Assembly (NCBI GenBank): GCA_031769625.1
Contig: JAUIMM010000126.1
Span: 4,550,001-4,614,000, forward strand
DNA from: Taudactylus pleione
Taxonomy: Eukaryota; Chordata; Amphibia; Anura; Myobatrachidae
Length of the DNA stretch: 64,000 nucleotides
Direction of reading: 5' to 3'
In this document: positions 10,546-20,804 of the stretch, piece after piece
How the letters are laid out: each line of letters starts with the position of its first letter
How positions within the stretch are numbered: the stretch's first letter is position 1
Notes under the pieces: generated by a model
What the model was told of the DNA's origin: nothing
What the model saw: only the letters and a program-made list of their open reading frames with translations
Database searches by the model: none
Made by a program: the position numbers and the translations under genes

Positions 10546-11775
10546 ACTGCTGTCACAATCTCCTTTAAATACTTCCTGGATTAACTGTTTCTATTTTTCA
10601 TTGGATTTTTCTGTAGGGTGGGTGCGGTCTTTCCTGTTTTCTTTAAAAATTTTGCCTACTGCTATCATTGTTGCTTTCAATCAAGGCTACAGACGTGTCC
10701 TCATTCATCATTGCTGCAGTGGCACCAAACAGACCCCCTCAGCTTGCCAGGTCCCATGCTACTCTGCTAGCATCAGGAATCTTTTTTGTGTCTTTTAGCC
10801 AAAAATGCATCTTATTCGCAATGCAGTGCAACTAGAATGCGTCAGGAGACTGCGCTAATTAATTTAAAATTCAACACTTGTATAATTGTGTGGATTTGTT
10901 CTGTTCAATTGTACTCATGTGACTTTTATTATGCTTATGGTTCCTATGTTTGCCAAATGTCAGGTGCTACACAGGGGTATATTTATAATGGGTGTAGGGT
11001 GTCCTAACTACACACCGTGCACCCATACTTTTATTTAAATGCTTAACTTTCCAAAGTTTCATGGAGAAGCGTTAAAAAAAATGCCTGGAAAATGCTCGCT
11101 GCAGCTTTTTCCCAGCGTTTTGCGCATGCACAGTAGGAAATCCCTGTAACCTGCACATGCGCTGTAGACTCTGGGCTCACTCTAGTGCCCAGAGTCTACT
11201 GCTGCTGTCAGTCCAGTGACGTCAGCCAGGGAGAAAGGAGGGGACCCCAGACCGGGAGTGAACATGGGCCCCTCTCTCTCTTTATACGCCCCTGTTCAGG
11301 GTAGGATTAAAGGGGGGGCAACAGGGGCAGTCATCTTGGGACCCCCACACCAAGGGGGCCCCCACACAGAAGCAGCAGCTGTACCAGAGCAGGCACTATT
11401 TTATTAAGCCCCACCTACCTCGCAGCAAAATACTGTGATTCGCGGGAGAGTCGGTAGGTGGCAGAGCCAATATGATGCGATTGCATTAAAATTTTAATTT
11501 GGCCATGCCCTTTTCCGATTGACCTGCGAATCGCGCAATTTTGGCACAAGGGTGGCTGAGCTTAATAACATGGTGCCAGCCTGCCAGGTTTCATCCCCAT
11601 ATCATCCACAACATGTAGTCTGCAGCTGTTGCAAGGTAAGTGTATGTGTGTAATGTATGTATGACATATGCATGTGTGGTGTATATATGTGTTTTTCTTT
11701 GTAAATCTATGTATGTGTGTATATCTGTGTAAGTATATAAATTATAAATATATGCATGTGTGGTGTGTCTGCATG

Positions 11776-11780
<5 letters not shown>
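10546..11780. other. No gene recognised; possible repeat fragment at 11290-11420
   Basis: Short open frames (10472-10798, 10786-11007) have no recognisable domain. The GGGCCCCC-rich stretch at 11310-11370 resembles other frog-type non-autonomous repeats in this window (for example 39665-39725) in wording only. TGTATG-rich low-complexity sequence fills 11640-11780. Confidence 0.5.

Positions 11781-11808
<28 letters not shown>
11781..11808. repeat. (AT)n microsatellite, target of the LTR element
   Basis: Fourteen AT units directly abut the left LTR at 11809, and AT repeats continue after the right LTR at 15976. The element therefore inserted into an AT tract. The ATAT found on both sides is compatible with a 4-bp duplication but cannot be proven in a repeat. 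Confidence 0.85.
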
Positions 11809-11811
<3 letters not shown>

Positions 11812-12404
11812 GATATGACCAGGGTAGGAGTCCCTCTCATGGGGTAGGTAGACATCTCCTTACACACAGTAGCCAGGAAACAGCACTCCAATCGTGGGTT
11901 TTTGTGCAAGCTGGTCGGCACCAGTTTTTATTGTGCAACACCAATAGACAAATAAACCAAACATAAAATAACTCCTAGCCCGGCTGGGTACTGACTAGAC
12001 AGGTAATTTCCTCTCTATAAATGGCAATGCCTACAACCTCACCACAAATACAGCACTTTCAAAAGGTCACAGTGTCTCTGAACAAACCTCTGTTTCTTTT
12101 CTCCCCAGGGTGTGTGAGACACTGCATCTAAACTCTTACACAGCTATATTGAGCCACTTCCAGGTGTAATCCCTAATTAGCCTGCCCTCAGGCTGAAAGG
12201 CCTAACACCTGAAATGGCCCTGTGGATGGAGCCCTCCCTTCTCTCACACATCCACACCCCCAGGACACATTCTCCGGCTTTTGCCAAAAGCAGACACCCA
12301 GATGTGTTTGTAAAACAGACTCTTCCTGGGGGCTAAAACACATATTACAGGAATCTGGGGCACAAATACATGTCATCCCTAACTTCTCCAGTGCTTCTAT
12401 CACA
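11809..12404 (-). repeat. 3' LTR of the Gmr1-like element
   Basis: Minus-strand limits are TGTGATAGAAGC and ATATCACA. A polypurine tract (AAAGGGGAGGATA on the minus strand, 12405-12417) abuts it. It aligns with 15400-15975 throughout, with substitutions and a small length difference (596 versus 576 bp). Confidence 0.85.
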
Positions 12405-12983
12405 TATCCTCCCCTTTGTTTTGACCTGTCACCTGACAAAGCATCTAAATTGGCCAGCTGGCTTCCTGGTCTGTGTTCTACTGTGAGCTTGAAATTTTGT
12501 AATGCCAAGAACAACCTTGCTATTAAGCTGTGGCTTTATTAAACCTCTGCCAATGGTGTAACCAAGATACTTTACTTCTTCCATCCCTAGGCAACATTTC
12601 TTTGGGTTGGCTGTCAATCCTGCCCTATAGATGGAGTCTAACACTGCTTGTACTCTGGGCAAATGAGACTGCCAATCAGGACTATGAATGACTACATCAC
12701 CTAGACAAGCAGCAGCATACCATCTATGGGGTCTTAGAATTCTGTCCATCATCCTTTGGAAGGTAGCTGGTGCCCCACATAACCCTAAGGGCAACATCTT
12801 GTATTGGAACAACCCTTCTGTTGTCAAAAAAGCTGGCTTTTCTTTGGCACTCTCAGTTAACGGCACTTGCCAATACTCTTTGGATAAGTCTAGAGTGGTT
12901 AAATACCTGGCTGTTCCTAGCCTTTCAATTAGTTCATCCACCCTTGGCATTGGGTAGGCATTGAACTTTGACACATTGTTCAA
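12405..12983 (-). pseudogene. Reverse transcriptase with fused RNase H remnant (Gmr1-like)
   Basis: The minus-strand frame starting near 12983 carries RT motifs in order: YPMPRVDELIERLG, LTTLDLSKEYWQVPL, FQYKMLPLGLCGAPATFQRM, then VKYLGYTIG. The catalytic YxDD box is replaced by CLGDVV (about 12693-12710), so one catalytic aspartate is lost. Downstream the frame jumps to an RNase H C-terminal segment (FKLTVEHRPGSQLANLDALS, about 12427-12490). Most of RNase H is thus deleted. The 3' LTR follows directly, which places RT/RNase H last in pol as in Gmr1-like elements. A dead copy. Confidence 0.8.
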
Positions 12984-13093
12984 TTTTCAGAAATCATTGC
13001 CGAAACTTACACTCCCGTCAGGCTTTGGAATAAGCACAATGGGACTTGACCACTCGATTTTTCAAATACACCCAGTTCCAACATTTTTTTAAT

Positions 13094-13713
13094 TTATTTA
13101 GACACTGATTCTCTTTGGGCTTCTGGTAACCTATTGGACTTTAGATTAACTTTAACCCTTGGGTCAGTGATTATGTCATGTTTAATGACTGTGGTTTTGC
13201 CCGGTGCATCTGAGAACAAAACCCTATTTCTGATAAGAAATTCCTTAACTTCCTGCTGATGAATGGTCAACAGGGTTTTAGCTATTGTCACTTCAGGAAC
13301 CAAAGGCCCTAAGTTTAATGGAGGGGCCGGGACGGCTGACAGAGCTGCTCTATCCTCCCAAGGTTTGATAAGATTTACATGGTATAACTGTTCTGGCTTT
13401 CTTTTCCTAGGCTCAATGACAGTTTTATAGGGACTGGACTGCCCCTCCCATGTCTCTTTGGCAATGTCAGGTAATCCCCTTGGATGTCTCCGATACAAAA
13501 ATCCTGGCGTGCTGCCATGTGAGAATATGACAACGGACTATCAGTGTCTATGGATTTACCATCAATCACTTTTACATTTTCCCCGGCTTTTACCAGAGTA
13601 GGGTAATTTAACTGCTCCACTGCCAATATCTCTTTTCTGACCTCAAGATCAGACAGACGACCAACTGGCTTAACAATACTTCCCATCTCAGTATTCTCTG
13701 GTTCACCAATCAC
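13094..13713 (-). pseudogene. Integrase C-terminal segment and start of RT (Gmr1-like)
   Basis: The frame 13094-13498 contains RKRKPEQLYHVNLIKPWEDR, the conserved end of gypsy-type integrases, at about 13340-13400. It is followed by FLIRNRVLFSDAPGKTTVIK and the HDIITDP-V-VNLKSNRLPEAQ segment that begins RT. A second frame (13375-13713) covers the preceding part with a frameshift. The integrase zinc-binding and DDE core are not found between protease and this segment; they appear deleted. The order integrase then RT is read directly from the sequence. Confidence 0.7.
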
Positions 13714-13821
13714 ACTTGAAAAAGGGCACTTCTTTGACTCGGAAGAAACTTCCCCTGCTACTGCATCAGTAACCTTCTCAAATGGGTTGGGGTTATTTAC
13801 TTTGGTAACAAATTGGCTTTC

Positions 13822-14270
13822 TCACAACTTCCAGAAGTGAGTAAAGTCTCTCCCCAACATTATATCATACCTCAAGCCATGCACAAAACCCACAGAGACT
13901 ATAACGGAACCACACTCTGTTTCTATGTTCACTTCCGCAGTAACATAATACTGAGTATCCCCATGTATGCAGGTCACATCAACAGCTCTTCCCTTGAGCT
14001 TTAAGGGGTTCATCAGTTCAGCTTTCATAAGTGTAACCAGGGTGCCAGAATCTAACAAAGCCGCTACTTGATTGCCTTCTACAGTAACCTTACACATTTG
14101 CTTATCTGTCTCAGCCTGTTGGTCAGCAGTACAGGCAGGCTGTGCAAAGAAAGATATTCTGCAACAGACATAAGCAGTATCACATTGCATAGGTTCAGAG
14201 GTGAGTGGACAATTAGCAGCAATATGGCCCAATTCACTACATCAAAAACATTGTATCATATTATTATCAA
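13822..14270 (-). pseudogene. Gag zinc knuckle and aspartic protease (Gmr1-like)
   Basis: On the minus strand, 14205-14255 reads a CX2CX4HX4C knuckle (QCF-stop-CSELGHIAANC) interrupted by one in-frame stop. The following frame to 13822 has the protease active-site motif AALLDSGTLVTLM (about 14035-14075) and later YDIMLGRDF (about 13835-13865), the usual flap-to-helix end of retroviral-type proteases. DSG in place of D(S/T)G is normal. The frame is otherwise open for 136 codons. It sits between gag and the integrase remnant, as expected. Confidence 0.75.
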
Positions 14271-14639
14271 GTCTCTTATGGGGTAAGAACCTTCCTGGCC
14301 TAGCTGGCCTATCCTCAGGTTCCGAACCCACAGTCTTAAGTTCATTTCACCAACCAGCACCCTTCTCCCCTGGAACAGTCTTACCAGTAGTCACAGAAGA
14401 TCGCCATTGCAGAATCGTGGCTCGGTGGGACACACTCAACAGTTCCTCAGCTGCCACATACCTCTCCACCAGTTCGACTAACTGGTCTGTGAACTTAGGG
14501 TCTGCATGGCTCACCCACTTGTGCAGAGATGCAGGTAGCGATCACAGATACCGGTCCATCACGACTATTCCACAATCTGCTGTCCTGTCAGCGTCTCGGA
14601 CTGTAGCCATTTTGTGGTTAGATGGATGAGGTCATGCAT

Positions 14640-15239
14640 CTGTGAGCATGGAGGCTTTTCCATTTGGAACTTCCAGCAGTGGACTCATTGGGTCCGACCA
14701 AATGAGGTGACTCCCAAGCAAGTTAGGATTTCCCATTTTAGCTTTGCATAGTCCTTGGCATCAGCCAGGCACAAGTCATAGTAGGCCTTTTGTGGTTCTC
14801 CAGACAGGAAGGGTGCCACAAGACTTGCCCACTGTTCCTTGGGCCAACTCTCCCTTTCTGCGGTTCTCTTAAAGGCCGTAAGATATGCTTTCACATCATC
14901 ACTCTCAGTCATCTTTTGCAGAAAGTGACTGGCTCGTATGGAGCGAAAGTTGTTTGGAAGTCCAGTGGAAGCATCTCCAGACCGGACTACAAGCTGTTGT
15001 AGCACATCTTTTAAGGCCTGGCAGGTTTCCTCTATGGCAACTTGTTGTTGCCTCTGGGCGGTCTTCAAGGCCAATAATTGCACATTGGTGGATTCCTGCT
15101 GAGCTTTGGTATTTTCCTGCTGAGCTCTGGTAGCTTCTTGCAAGGCTTTGTTAGTTTCCTGCTGAGTTTTGTTAGCTTGGAGCAAGGTCTTAACAATGGC
15201 CTCCATGTTGTCTTTAGGTGTAGGTTTGTAGCAAAACAT
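14640..15239 (-). CDS. Gag with coiled coil and SCAN-like capsid (Gmr1-like), partial
   Basis: A 184-codon frame (15239 to 14685) starts MFCYKPTPKD. It has a long Q/E/T-rich heptad-like helix (repeats of TQQETNKALQEATRAQQEN type, residues about 20-90), then a SCAN-like capsid lobe (HFLQKMTESDDVKAYLTAFK, ESWPKEQWASLVAPFLSG, AYYDLCLADAKDYAKLKWEI). This arrangement matches gags of Gmr1-like elements, the proposed source of vertebrate SCAN domains. The frame ends shortly after the capsid lobe; degraded gag sequence continues toward the zinc knuckle at 14250. It is the least damaged frame of the element. Self-assembly is a family property, not shown here. Confidence 0.75.
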
Positions 15240-15388
15240 GGCTTCTCTAAGAATCTGTCGACACCACCTTCATGGACTTCACAGAACACGAGTTGATTTC
15301 CAATACAACAAATTGGTGACTGTCACTTTAAATTTTAAATGTAGAACTTTTTACCCTTGCTGCAATTTCCAGTGTGCATTGCCCGCAT

Positions 15389-15397
15389 TCTCCACCA
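15389..15397 (-). promoter_or_regulatory. Putative tRNA primer-binding site
   Basis: On the minus strand TGGTGGAGA begins two bases after the 5' LTR. It is complementary to a tRNA 3' end TCTCCACCA, as in some tRNA-Ala species; complementarity beyond nine bases is imperfect. Position fits a primer-binding site; tRNA identity is inference. Confidence 0.5.
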
Positions 15398-15399
15398 AT

Positions 15400-15975
15400 T
15401 GTGATATGATCAGGGTAGGGGTCCCTCTCCTGGGGTAGGTAGATACCTCCTTACACACAGCAGCCAGGAAACAGCACCCCAATCATGGGTTTTTGTGCAA
15501 GCTAGTCGGCACCAGTTTTTATTGTGCAACACCAATAGACAAATAAACCAAACATAAAATAACACCTAGCCTGGCTGGGCACTGACTAGACAGGTAATTT
15601 CCTCTCTACAAGTGGCAAGGCCTACTACCTCACCACAAACACAGCACTTTCAAAAGGTCACAGTGTCTCTGAACAAACCTCTGTGTCTGTTCACCCCCGG
15701 GTGTGTGAGACACTGCATCTAAACTCTTACACAGCTATATTTAGCAACTTCCAGGTGTAAACCCTAATTAGCCTGAAAGACCTAACACCTGAAACAGCCC
15801 TGTGAATGGAGCCCTCCCTTCTCTCTCACATCCACACCCCCAACACCCATTTTTTACCAAAAGCCGACACTCAGATGTTTGTAAAACATACTCTTCCTAG
15901 GGGTTAAAACACATATTACAATAATCTGGGACACAAATACATGCCATCCCTAACTTCTCTAGTGCTTCTATCACA
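15400..15975 (-). repeat. 5' LTR of the Gmr1-like element
   Basis: Same termini as the 3' LTR copy at 11809-12404. The two copies differ by scattered substitutions and small indels, so the insertion is not recent. AT repeats follow immediately. Confidence 0.85.
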
Positions 15976-16155
15976 ATATATATATATATATAAATTAGGG
16001 GTGAGCGGGTTCGGATTTCTGAAATCCGAACCCCCCCGAGCCCCCCCGATCCGAGTCCGATCCGAGTCAGGCTCGACTTTTCCCGCCTGACTCGGATCTG
16101 AAATCGAGGCAAAACGTCATCATCCCGCCTTCCGAGTCTCGCGGGTTTTGGATCC

Positions 16156-16164
16156 TATATAAGG
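16156..16164 (+). promoter_or_regulatory. TATA box of hAT copy 1
   Basis: TATATAAGG lies 160 bp inside the left end and is identical in copy 2 (42131-42139). It precedes the repeated 5' leader and the transposase ATG at 18821, so it is the likely promoter of the family. Confidence 0.55.
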
Positions 16165-16521
16165 TACCCGCGTCGGCGCCATTTTCTCACTCGGCTGTGG
16201 ACAGTGAAGAGGGAGGGTGGGAGTTAGGGCTGTGTAGTGTAGTGTAGTGTAGTGTAGTGTAGTGCTGCTGTTGTCCACTACTTCAAAGTCCATAGGGGCT
16301 GGCTGTGTTGTGCTGTGCTGCTGTTGTTAATAGGGGCTGTGTCCACTACTTCAAAGTCCATAGGGGCTGGCTGGACTGTGTTGTGCAGTCAGTTCTCCAT
16401 AGGGGCTGTGTCCACTCCAAAGTCCTGTGCAGTGTCCCAGTCCTAAAGGAGTGCTGTAGTGTTGTCCAGGGGGTGCTCTGTCCATCAGGGGTGCTCCCCC
16501 CAAGTGCTAAAAAAATAATAT

Positions 16522-18810
16522 ATTTTCTGTGTTTGTGAATTGTGTGCGCAGTAGCCGCACGTGCATCAACAAAGTAGTGCCAAGCGTGCGCCTGTGTCAT
16601 AAGTAAAGGGCCGGCTGGCTTGACCGTTAAGGGTGCTGTAACCCCCGAAAGTACACTCCAGTCCAAACCAAAAAAAAAATTATTTTCTGTGTTTGTGAAT
16701 TGTGTGCGCAGTAGCCGCACGTGCATCAACAAAGTAGTGCCAAGCGTGCGCCTGTGTCATAAGTAAAGGGCCGGCTGGCTTGACCGTTAAAGGGTGCTGT
16801 AACCCCCGAAAGTACACTCCAGTCCAAACCAAAAAAAAATTATTTTCTGTGTTTGTGAATTGTGTGCGCAGTAGCCGCACGTGCATCAACAAAGTAGTGC
16901 CAAGCGTGCGCCTGTGTCATAAGTAAAGGGCCGGCTGGCTTGACCGTTAAAGGGTGCTGTAACCCCCGAAAGTACACTCCAGTCCAAACCAAAAAAAAAT
17001 TATTTTCTGTGTTTGTGAATTGTGTGCGCAGTAGCCGCACGTGCATCAACAAAGTAGTGCCAAGCGTGCGCCTGTGTCATAAGTAAAGGGCCGGCTGGCT
17101 TGACCGTTAAGGGTGCTGTAACCCCCGAAAGTACACTCCAGTCCAAACCAAAAAAAAAATTATTTTCTGTGTTTGTGAATTGTGTGCACAGTAGCCGCAC
17201 GTGCATCAACAAAGTAGTGCCAAGCGTGCGCCTGTGTCATAAGTAAAGGGCCGGCTGGCTTGACCGTTAAGGGTGCTGTAACCCCCGAAAGTACACTCCA
17301 GTCCAAACCAAAAAAAAAATTATTTTCTGTGTTTGTGAATTGTGTGCGCAGTAGCCGCACGTGCATCAACAAAGTAGTGCCAAGCGTGCGCCTGTGTCAT
17401 AAGTAAAGGGCCGGCTGGCTTGACCGTTAAAGGGTGCTGTAACCCCCAAAGTACACTCCAGTCCAAACCAAAAAAATAATTATTTTCTGTGTTTGTGAAT
17501 TGTGTGCGCAGTAGCCGCATGTGCATCAACAAAGTAGTGCCAAGCGTGCGCCTGTGTCATAAGTAAAGGGCCGGCTGGCTTGACCGTTAAAGGGTGCTGT
17601 AACCCCCAAAGTACACTCCAGTCCAAACCAAAAAAAAAATTATTTTCTGTGTTTGTGAATTGTGTGCGCAGTAGCCGCACGTGCATCAACAAAGTAGTGC
17701 CAAGCGTGCGCCTGTGTCATAAGTAAAGGGCCGGCTGGCTTGACCGTTAAAGGGTGCTGTAACCCCCGAAAGTACACTCCAGTCCAAACCAAAAAAAAAA
17801 TTATTTTCTGTGTTTGTGAATTGTGTGCGCAGTAGCCGCACGTGCATCAACAAAGTAGTGCCAAGCGTGCGCCTGTGTCATAAGTAAAGGGCCGGCTGGC
17901 TTGACCGTTAAAGGGTGCTGTAACCCCCGAAAGTACACTCCAGTCCAAACCAAAAAAAAAATTATTTTCTGTGTTTGTGAATTGTGTGCGCAGTAGCCGC
18001 ACGTGCATCAACAAAGTAGTGCCAAGCGTGCGCCTGTGTCATAAGTAAAGGGCCGGCTGGCTTGACCGTTAAAGGGTGCTGTAACCCCCGAAAGTACACT
18101 CCAGTCCAAACCAAAAAAAAAATTATTTTCTGTGTTTGTGAATTGTGTGCGCAGTAGCCGCACGTGCATCAACAAAGTAGTGCCAAGCGTGCGCCTGTGT
18201 CATAAGTAAAGGGCCGGCTGGCTTGACCGTTAAAGGGTGCTGTAACCCCCAAAGTACACTCCAGTCCAAACCAAAAAAAAAATTATTTTCTGTGTTTGTG
18301 AATTGTGTGCGCAGTAGCCGCATGTGCATCAACAAAGTAGTGCCAAGTGTGCGCCTGTGTCATAAGTAAAGGGCCGGCTGGCTAGACCGTTAAAGGGTGC
18401 TGTAACCCCCGAAAGTACACTCCAGTCCAAAGCAAAAAAAAAATTATTTTCTGTGTTTGTGAATTGTGTGCGCAGTAGCCGCACGTGCATCAACAAAGTA
18501 GTGCCAAGCGTGCGCCTGTGTCATAAGTAAAGGGCCGGCTGGCTTGACCGTTAAAGGGTTCTGTAACCCCCAAAGTACACTCCAAACCAAAAAAATATAT
18601 ATTTTCTGTGTTTGTGACTTGTGTGCACTGTGGCTGCACGTGCATCAACAAAGGAGCAGCGCCAAGCGTGCGCCTGTGTCCCATAAGTAAAGAGCTGGCT
18701 GGCTCATTTCTTAAAGGGTGGTGTAACCCACAAAGTGCACTACTCTCCAGCAAAAATAAAAAAATATTTTCTGTGTTTGTGTGCGCTTTAGCCGCACGTA
18801 TATATATCAA
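16522..18810 (+). repeat. 160-bp satellite array inside hAT copy 1 (13 units plus two divergent)
   Basis: Units start at ATTTTCTGTGTTTGTG at 16522, 16682, 16842, 17002, 17162, 17322, 17482, 17642, 17803, 17964, 18125, 18285 and 18446. They are 160-161 bp and nearly identical, differing mainly in the A-run length and in CCCCC(G)AAAG. Two divergent units (18601, 18767) lie next to the transposase start. This polarity, divergent at one edge and homogeneous elsewhere, is typical of arrays grown by unequal exchange or replication slippage. Each unit holds a 70-residue open frame on the minus strand that shifts frame from unit to unit; it is not a gene. Confidence 0.95.
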
Positions 18811-18820
18811 TATAACATAA

Positions 18821-19150
18821 ATGGAGGACCAAACTTTCTCCGATAAAAATAAAATAGGGAACGATCAAGAACCACTTCCTCCTAGTGCTGTTGCTGCTGC
18901 TGGGAGTTGTTCATCATCCCAGAGAGGAAGTAGGAACATCACTACTTTTACTAAACAATTGACCCTCCAACAGTCCCTAGCGATGAGGATGAAGTACGAC
19001 AGCAGTCATCCTGAAGCAAAACGTATAACTGAGGCCTTGACTGCTATGTTGGTGTTAGACGTGCGTCCGGTATCTGACATTAGTGCAGTGGGATTTAGAC
19101 AATTGATGGAGGTAGTGTGTCCTCGGTTCCAAATCCCGTCTAGATTCCAC
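18821..19150 (+). pseudogene. hAT transposase N-terminal fragment (copy 1)
   Basis: The frame starts MEDQTFSDKNKIG at 18821 and continues through SQRGSRNITTFTKQLTLQQS and SAVGFRQLMEVVCPRFQIPS. Relative to copy 3 it lacks about 1.1 kb that encodes the BED zinc finger. The join lies between two AGTGCTG...GCTGCTG tracts. At about 19150 the transposase reading runs directly into 138-bp repeats and stops at 19195. It therefore codes only for a short non-catalytic piece: no DNA-binding finger and no catalytic core. Copy 2 shares both junctions, so the deletion was inherited by a subfamily rather than occurring here. Confidence 0.8.
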
Positions 19151-19750
19151 CTGCATCCTCAAAGCAGCAGCGACAAGCGTGCGTCTGTCTGTTAAAGGGT
19201 GGTGACACCCTCAAAGTGTGCTACACAAACAATAAAAATATTCTTCTTTTTTCTGTCTTTGTGAATTGTGTGGGCTGTAGCCGCACCTGCATCCTTAAAG
19301 CAGCAGCGACAAGCGTGCGTCTGTCTGTTAAAGGGTGGTGACACCCTCAAAGTGTGCTACACAAACAATTAAAATATTGTTCTTTTTTTTTTGGTCTTTG
19401 TGAAATGTGTGGGCTGTAGCCGCACCTGCATCCTTAAAGCAGCAGCGACAAGCGTGCGTCTGTCTGTTAAAGGGTGGTGACACCCTCAAAGTGTGCTACA
19501 CAAACAATAAAAATATTCTTCTTCTTTTTTCTGTCTTTGTGAATTGTGTGGGCTGTAGCCGCACTTGCATCCTCAAAGCAGCAGCGACAAGCGTGCATCT
19601 GTCTGTTAAAGGGTGGTGTAACCCTCAAAGTGCGCTCCACAAACAATAAAAATATTCTTTTTTTTTTCTGTCTTTGTGAATTGTGTGGGCTGTAGCCACA
19701 CTTGAATCCTCAAAGCAGCAGCGACAAGCGTGCGTCTGTCTGTTAAAGGA
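19150..19750 (+). repeat. About 138-bp tandem array replacing the transposase core
   Basis: Units begin CTGCATCCT...AAAGCAGCAGCGAC at about 19151, 19287, 19426, 19564 and 19701 (period 136-139 bp). They share with the 160-bp satellite the words TGTCTTTGTGAATTGTGTG, GTAGCCGCAC, GCATC and GTTAAAGGGTG, so both arrays derive from one ancestral unit. The array lies exactly where copy 3 encodes the transposase middle. Confidence 0.9.
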
Positions 19751-19979
19751 TTACATCGGTGACAGCATCCAAGTAGGCATGTCAGACAGTCCGTACCTGT
19801 ACTGGCAGGAAAAAGAAGCAATTTGGAAGTCCCTGTATAAACTGGCTCTATTTTACCTGAGTTGCCCCCCCTCCAGTGTGTACTCCGAAAGAGTGTTTAG
19901 TGCAGCCGGGAACCTTGTCAGCGAAAGGCGTAGGAGGTTGCTTCCACAAAATGTGGAGAAGATGATGTTCATAAAATGA
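19747..19979 (+). pseudogene. hAT C-terminal dimerisation region (copy 1)
   Basis: Reads DYIGDSIQVGMSDSPYLYWQ, then LALFYLSCPPSSVYSERVFS-AAGNLVSERRRRLLPQNVEK to a TGA at 19977. The SSVYSERVFSAAGN motif is the hallmark of the hAT C-terminal dimerisation domain. It is joined upstream to satellite sequence, not to a catalytic domain. The open frame here is well kept, perhaps only because the element is young. It has no visible start of its own apart from upstream repeat sequence. Confidence 0.85.
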
Positions 19980-20769
19980 ATTATCAACTCTTCCAGGGAG
20001 ACCAGCCTCCAGAACGTACAGAGGGACCTGTGGTTCCAGCAGGGACGAATTAATACTCTGTGAGGATGAGGATGTACACACTGAAGAGGGTGAGGAATCG
20101 GTGGATGAGGAGGATGAGGATGACATCTTGCCTCCGTAGAGCCAGTTTGTGCAGGGACAGATAAATTGCCAGCTTGTTTTGTGGGGGCCCAAACGAACCA
20201 ATAATTTCAGCCACAGTTGTGTGGCAGACCCTGGCGCTGAAATGATTGGTTTGTTAAAGTGTGCATGTCCTGTTTATACAACATAAGGGTGGGTGGGAGG
20301 GCCCAAGGACAATTCCATCTTGCACCTCTTTTTTTTCTTTGCATTATGTACAGTTTGGGGCCTAGTTTTTCAATGCCATCCTGTCTGCCACTGCAGTTTC
20401 ACGCCTAGATGGGTCACGTGTTTGTGCCGCCCACTCGTGTCGCTTAGCATAGTCATCCAGCTACCTCGGTGCAACCTTTTGGACATAAAAACACTATTGT
20501 GAGGTGTGAGGTATTCAGAATAGACTGGAAATGAGTGGAAATTAAGGTTATTGAGGTTAATAATAGCATAGGAGCAGAAAAACCTACAAATTCTGTGATT
20601 TTAGCTGTTTTTATGCTTTTTTTCAAAAAAATACAGATCCAAAACACAAAACCCAGAACCCAAAACACGGAAGGGTGGTTTTGGCAAAACCAATCCAGAT
20701 CCAAAACACGAAGAAAGATCCAGATCCAAAACCAAAACACAAAACACGAAAAGTGGCCGGTGCACACCC

Positions 20770-20802
<33 letters not shown>

Positions 20803-20804
<2 letters not shown>

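Larger units (their letters stand above)
11809..15975 (-). mobile_element. Gmr1-like Ty3/gypsy LTR retrotransposon, degenerate
   Basis: Two LTRs (11809-12404 and 15400-15975) flank 2995 bp that reads on the minus strand in this order: gag with a SCAN-like capsid, zinc knuckle, protease, integrase C-terminus, RT, RNase H end. The integrase signature before RT is the domain order known for Gmr1-like elements and is reversed relative to ordinary Ty3/gypsy. The gag is also of the type from which the vertebrate SCAN domain is thought to derive (established literature). Most of integrase and parts of RT are deleted and frames are broken, so it is inactive. Confidence 0.8.
15996..20772 (+). mobile_element. 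hAT transposon copy 1, internally deleted, carrying two satellite arrays
   Basis: Terminal inverted repeats TAGGGGTGAGC (left) and TAGGGGTGTGC (right, inverted) fit the hAT YAGNG rule. Flanks ATATAAAT and ATATATAT are a near-match 8-bp duplication in an AT tract. In order it holds subterminal GATCCGAGTC repeats, a TATA-box promoter, a 160-bp satellite, the transposase N-terminus, a 138-bp repeat array in place of the transposase core, the hAT C-terminal dimerisation region, and a 3' subterminal zone rich in CCAAAACAC words. Copy 2 (41971-45789) has the same build; copy 3 (21098-26094) keeps the transposase. Confidence 0.85.

Noticed and set aside
12222..12542. 106-codon plus-strand frame near the LTR and other plus frames at 12688-15438
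   Set aside because: Antisense to recognisable RT, protease and gag segments of the minus-strand LTR element.
16522..18600. CRISPR-like array of regularly spaced repeats
   Set aside because: The whole 160-bp unit is repeated, with no variable spacers, inside a eukaryotic hAT transposon.
16346..18810. Series of 70-residue minus-strand open frames repeated every 160 bp (also 42350-43460)
   Set aside because: They recur with the satellite unit, change frame between units and have no motif. They are a by-product of the tandem array, not a repeat protein.
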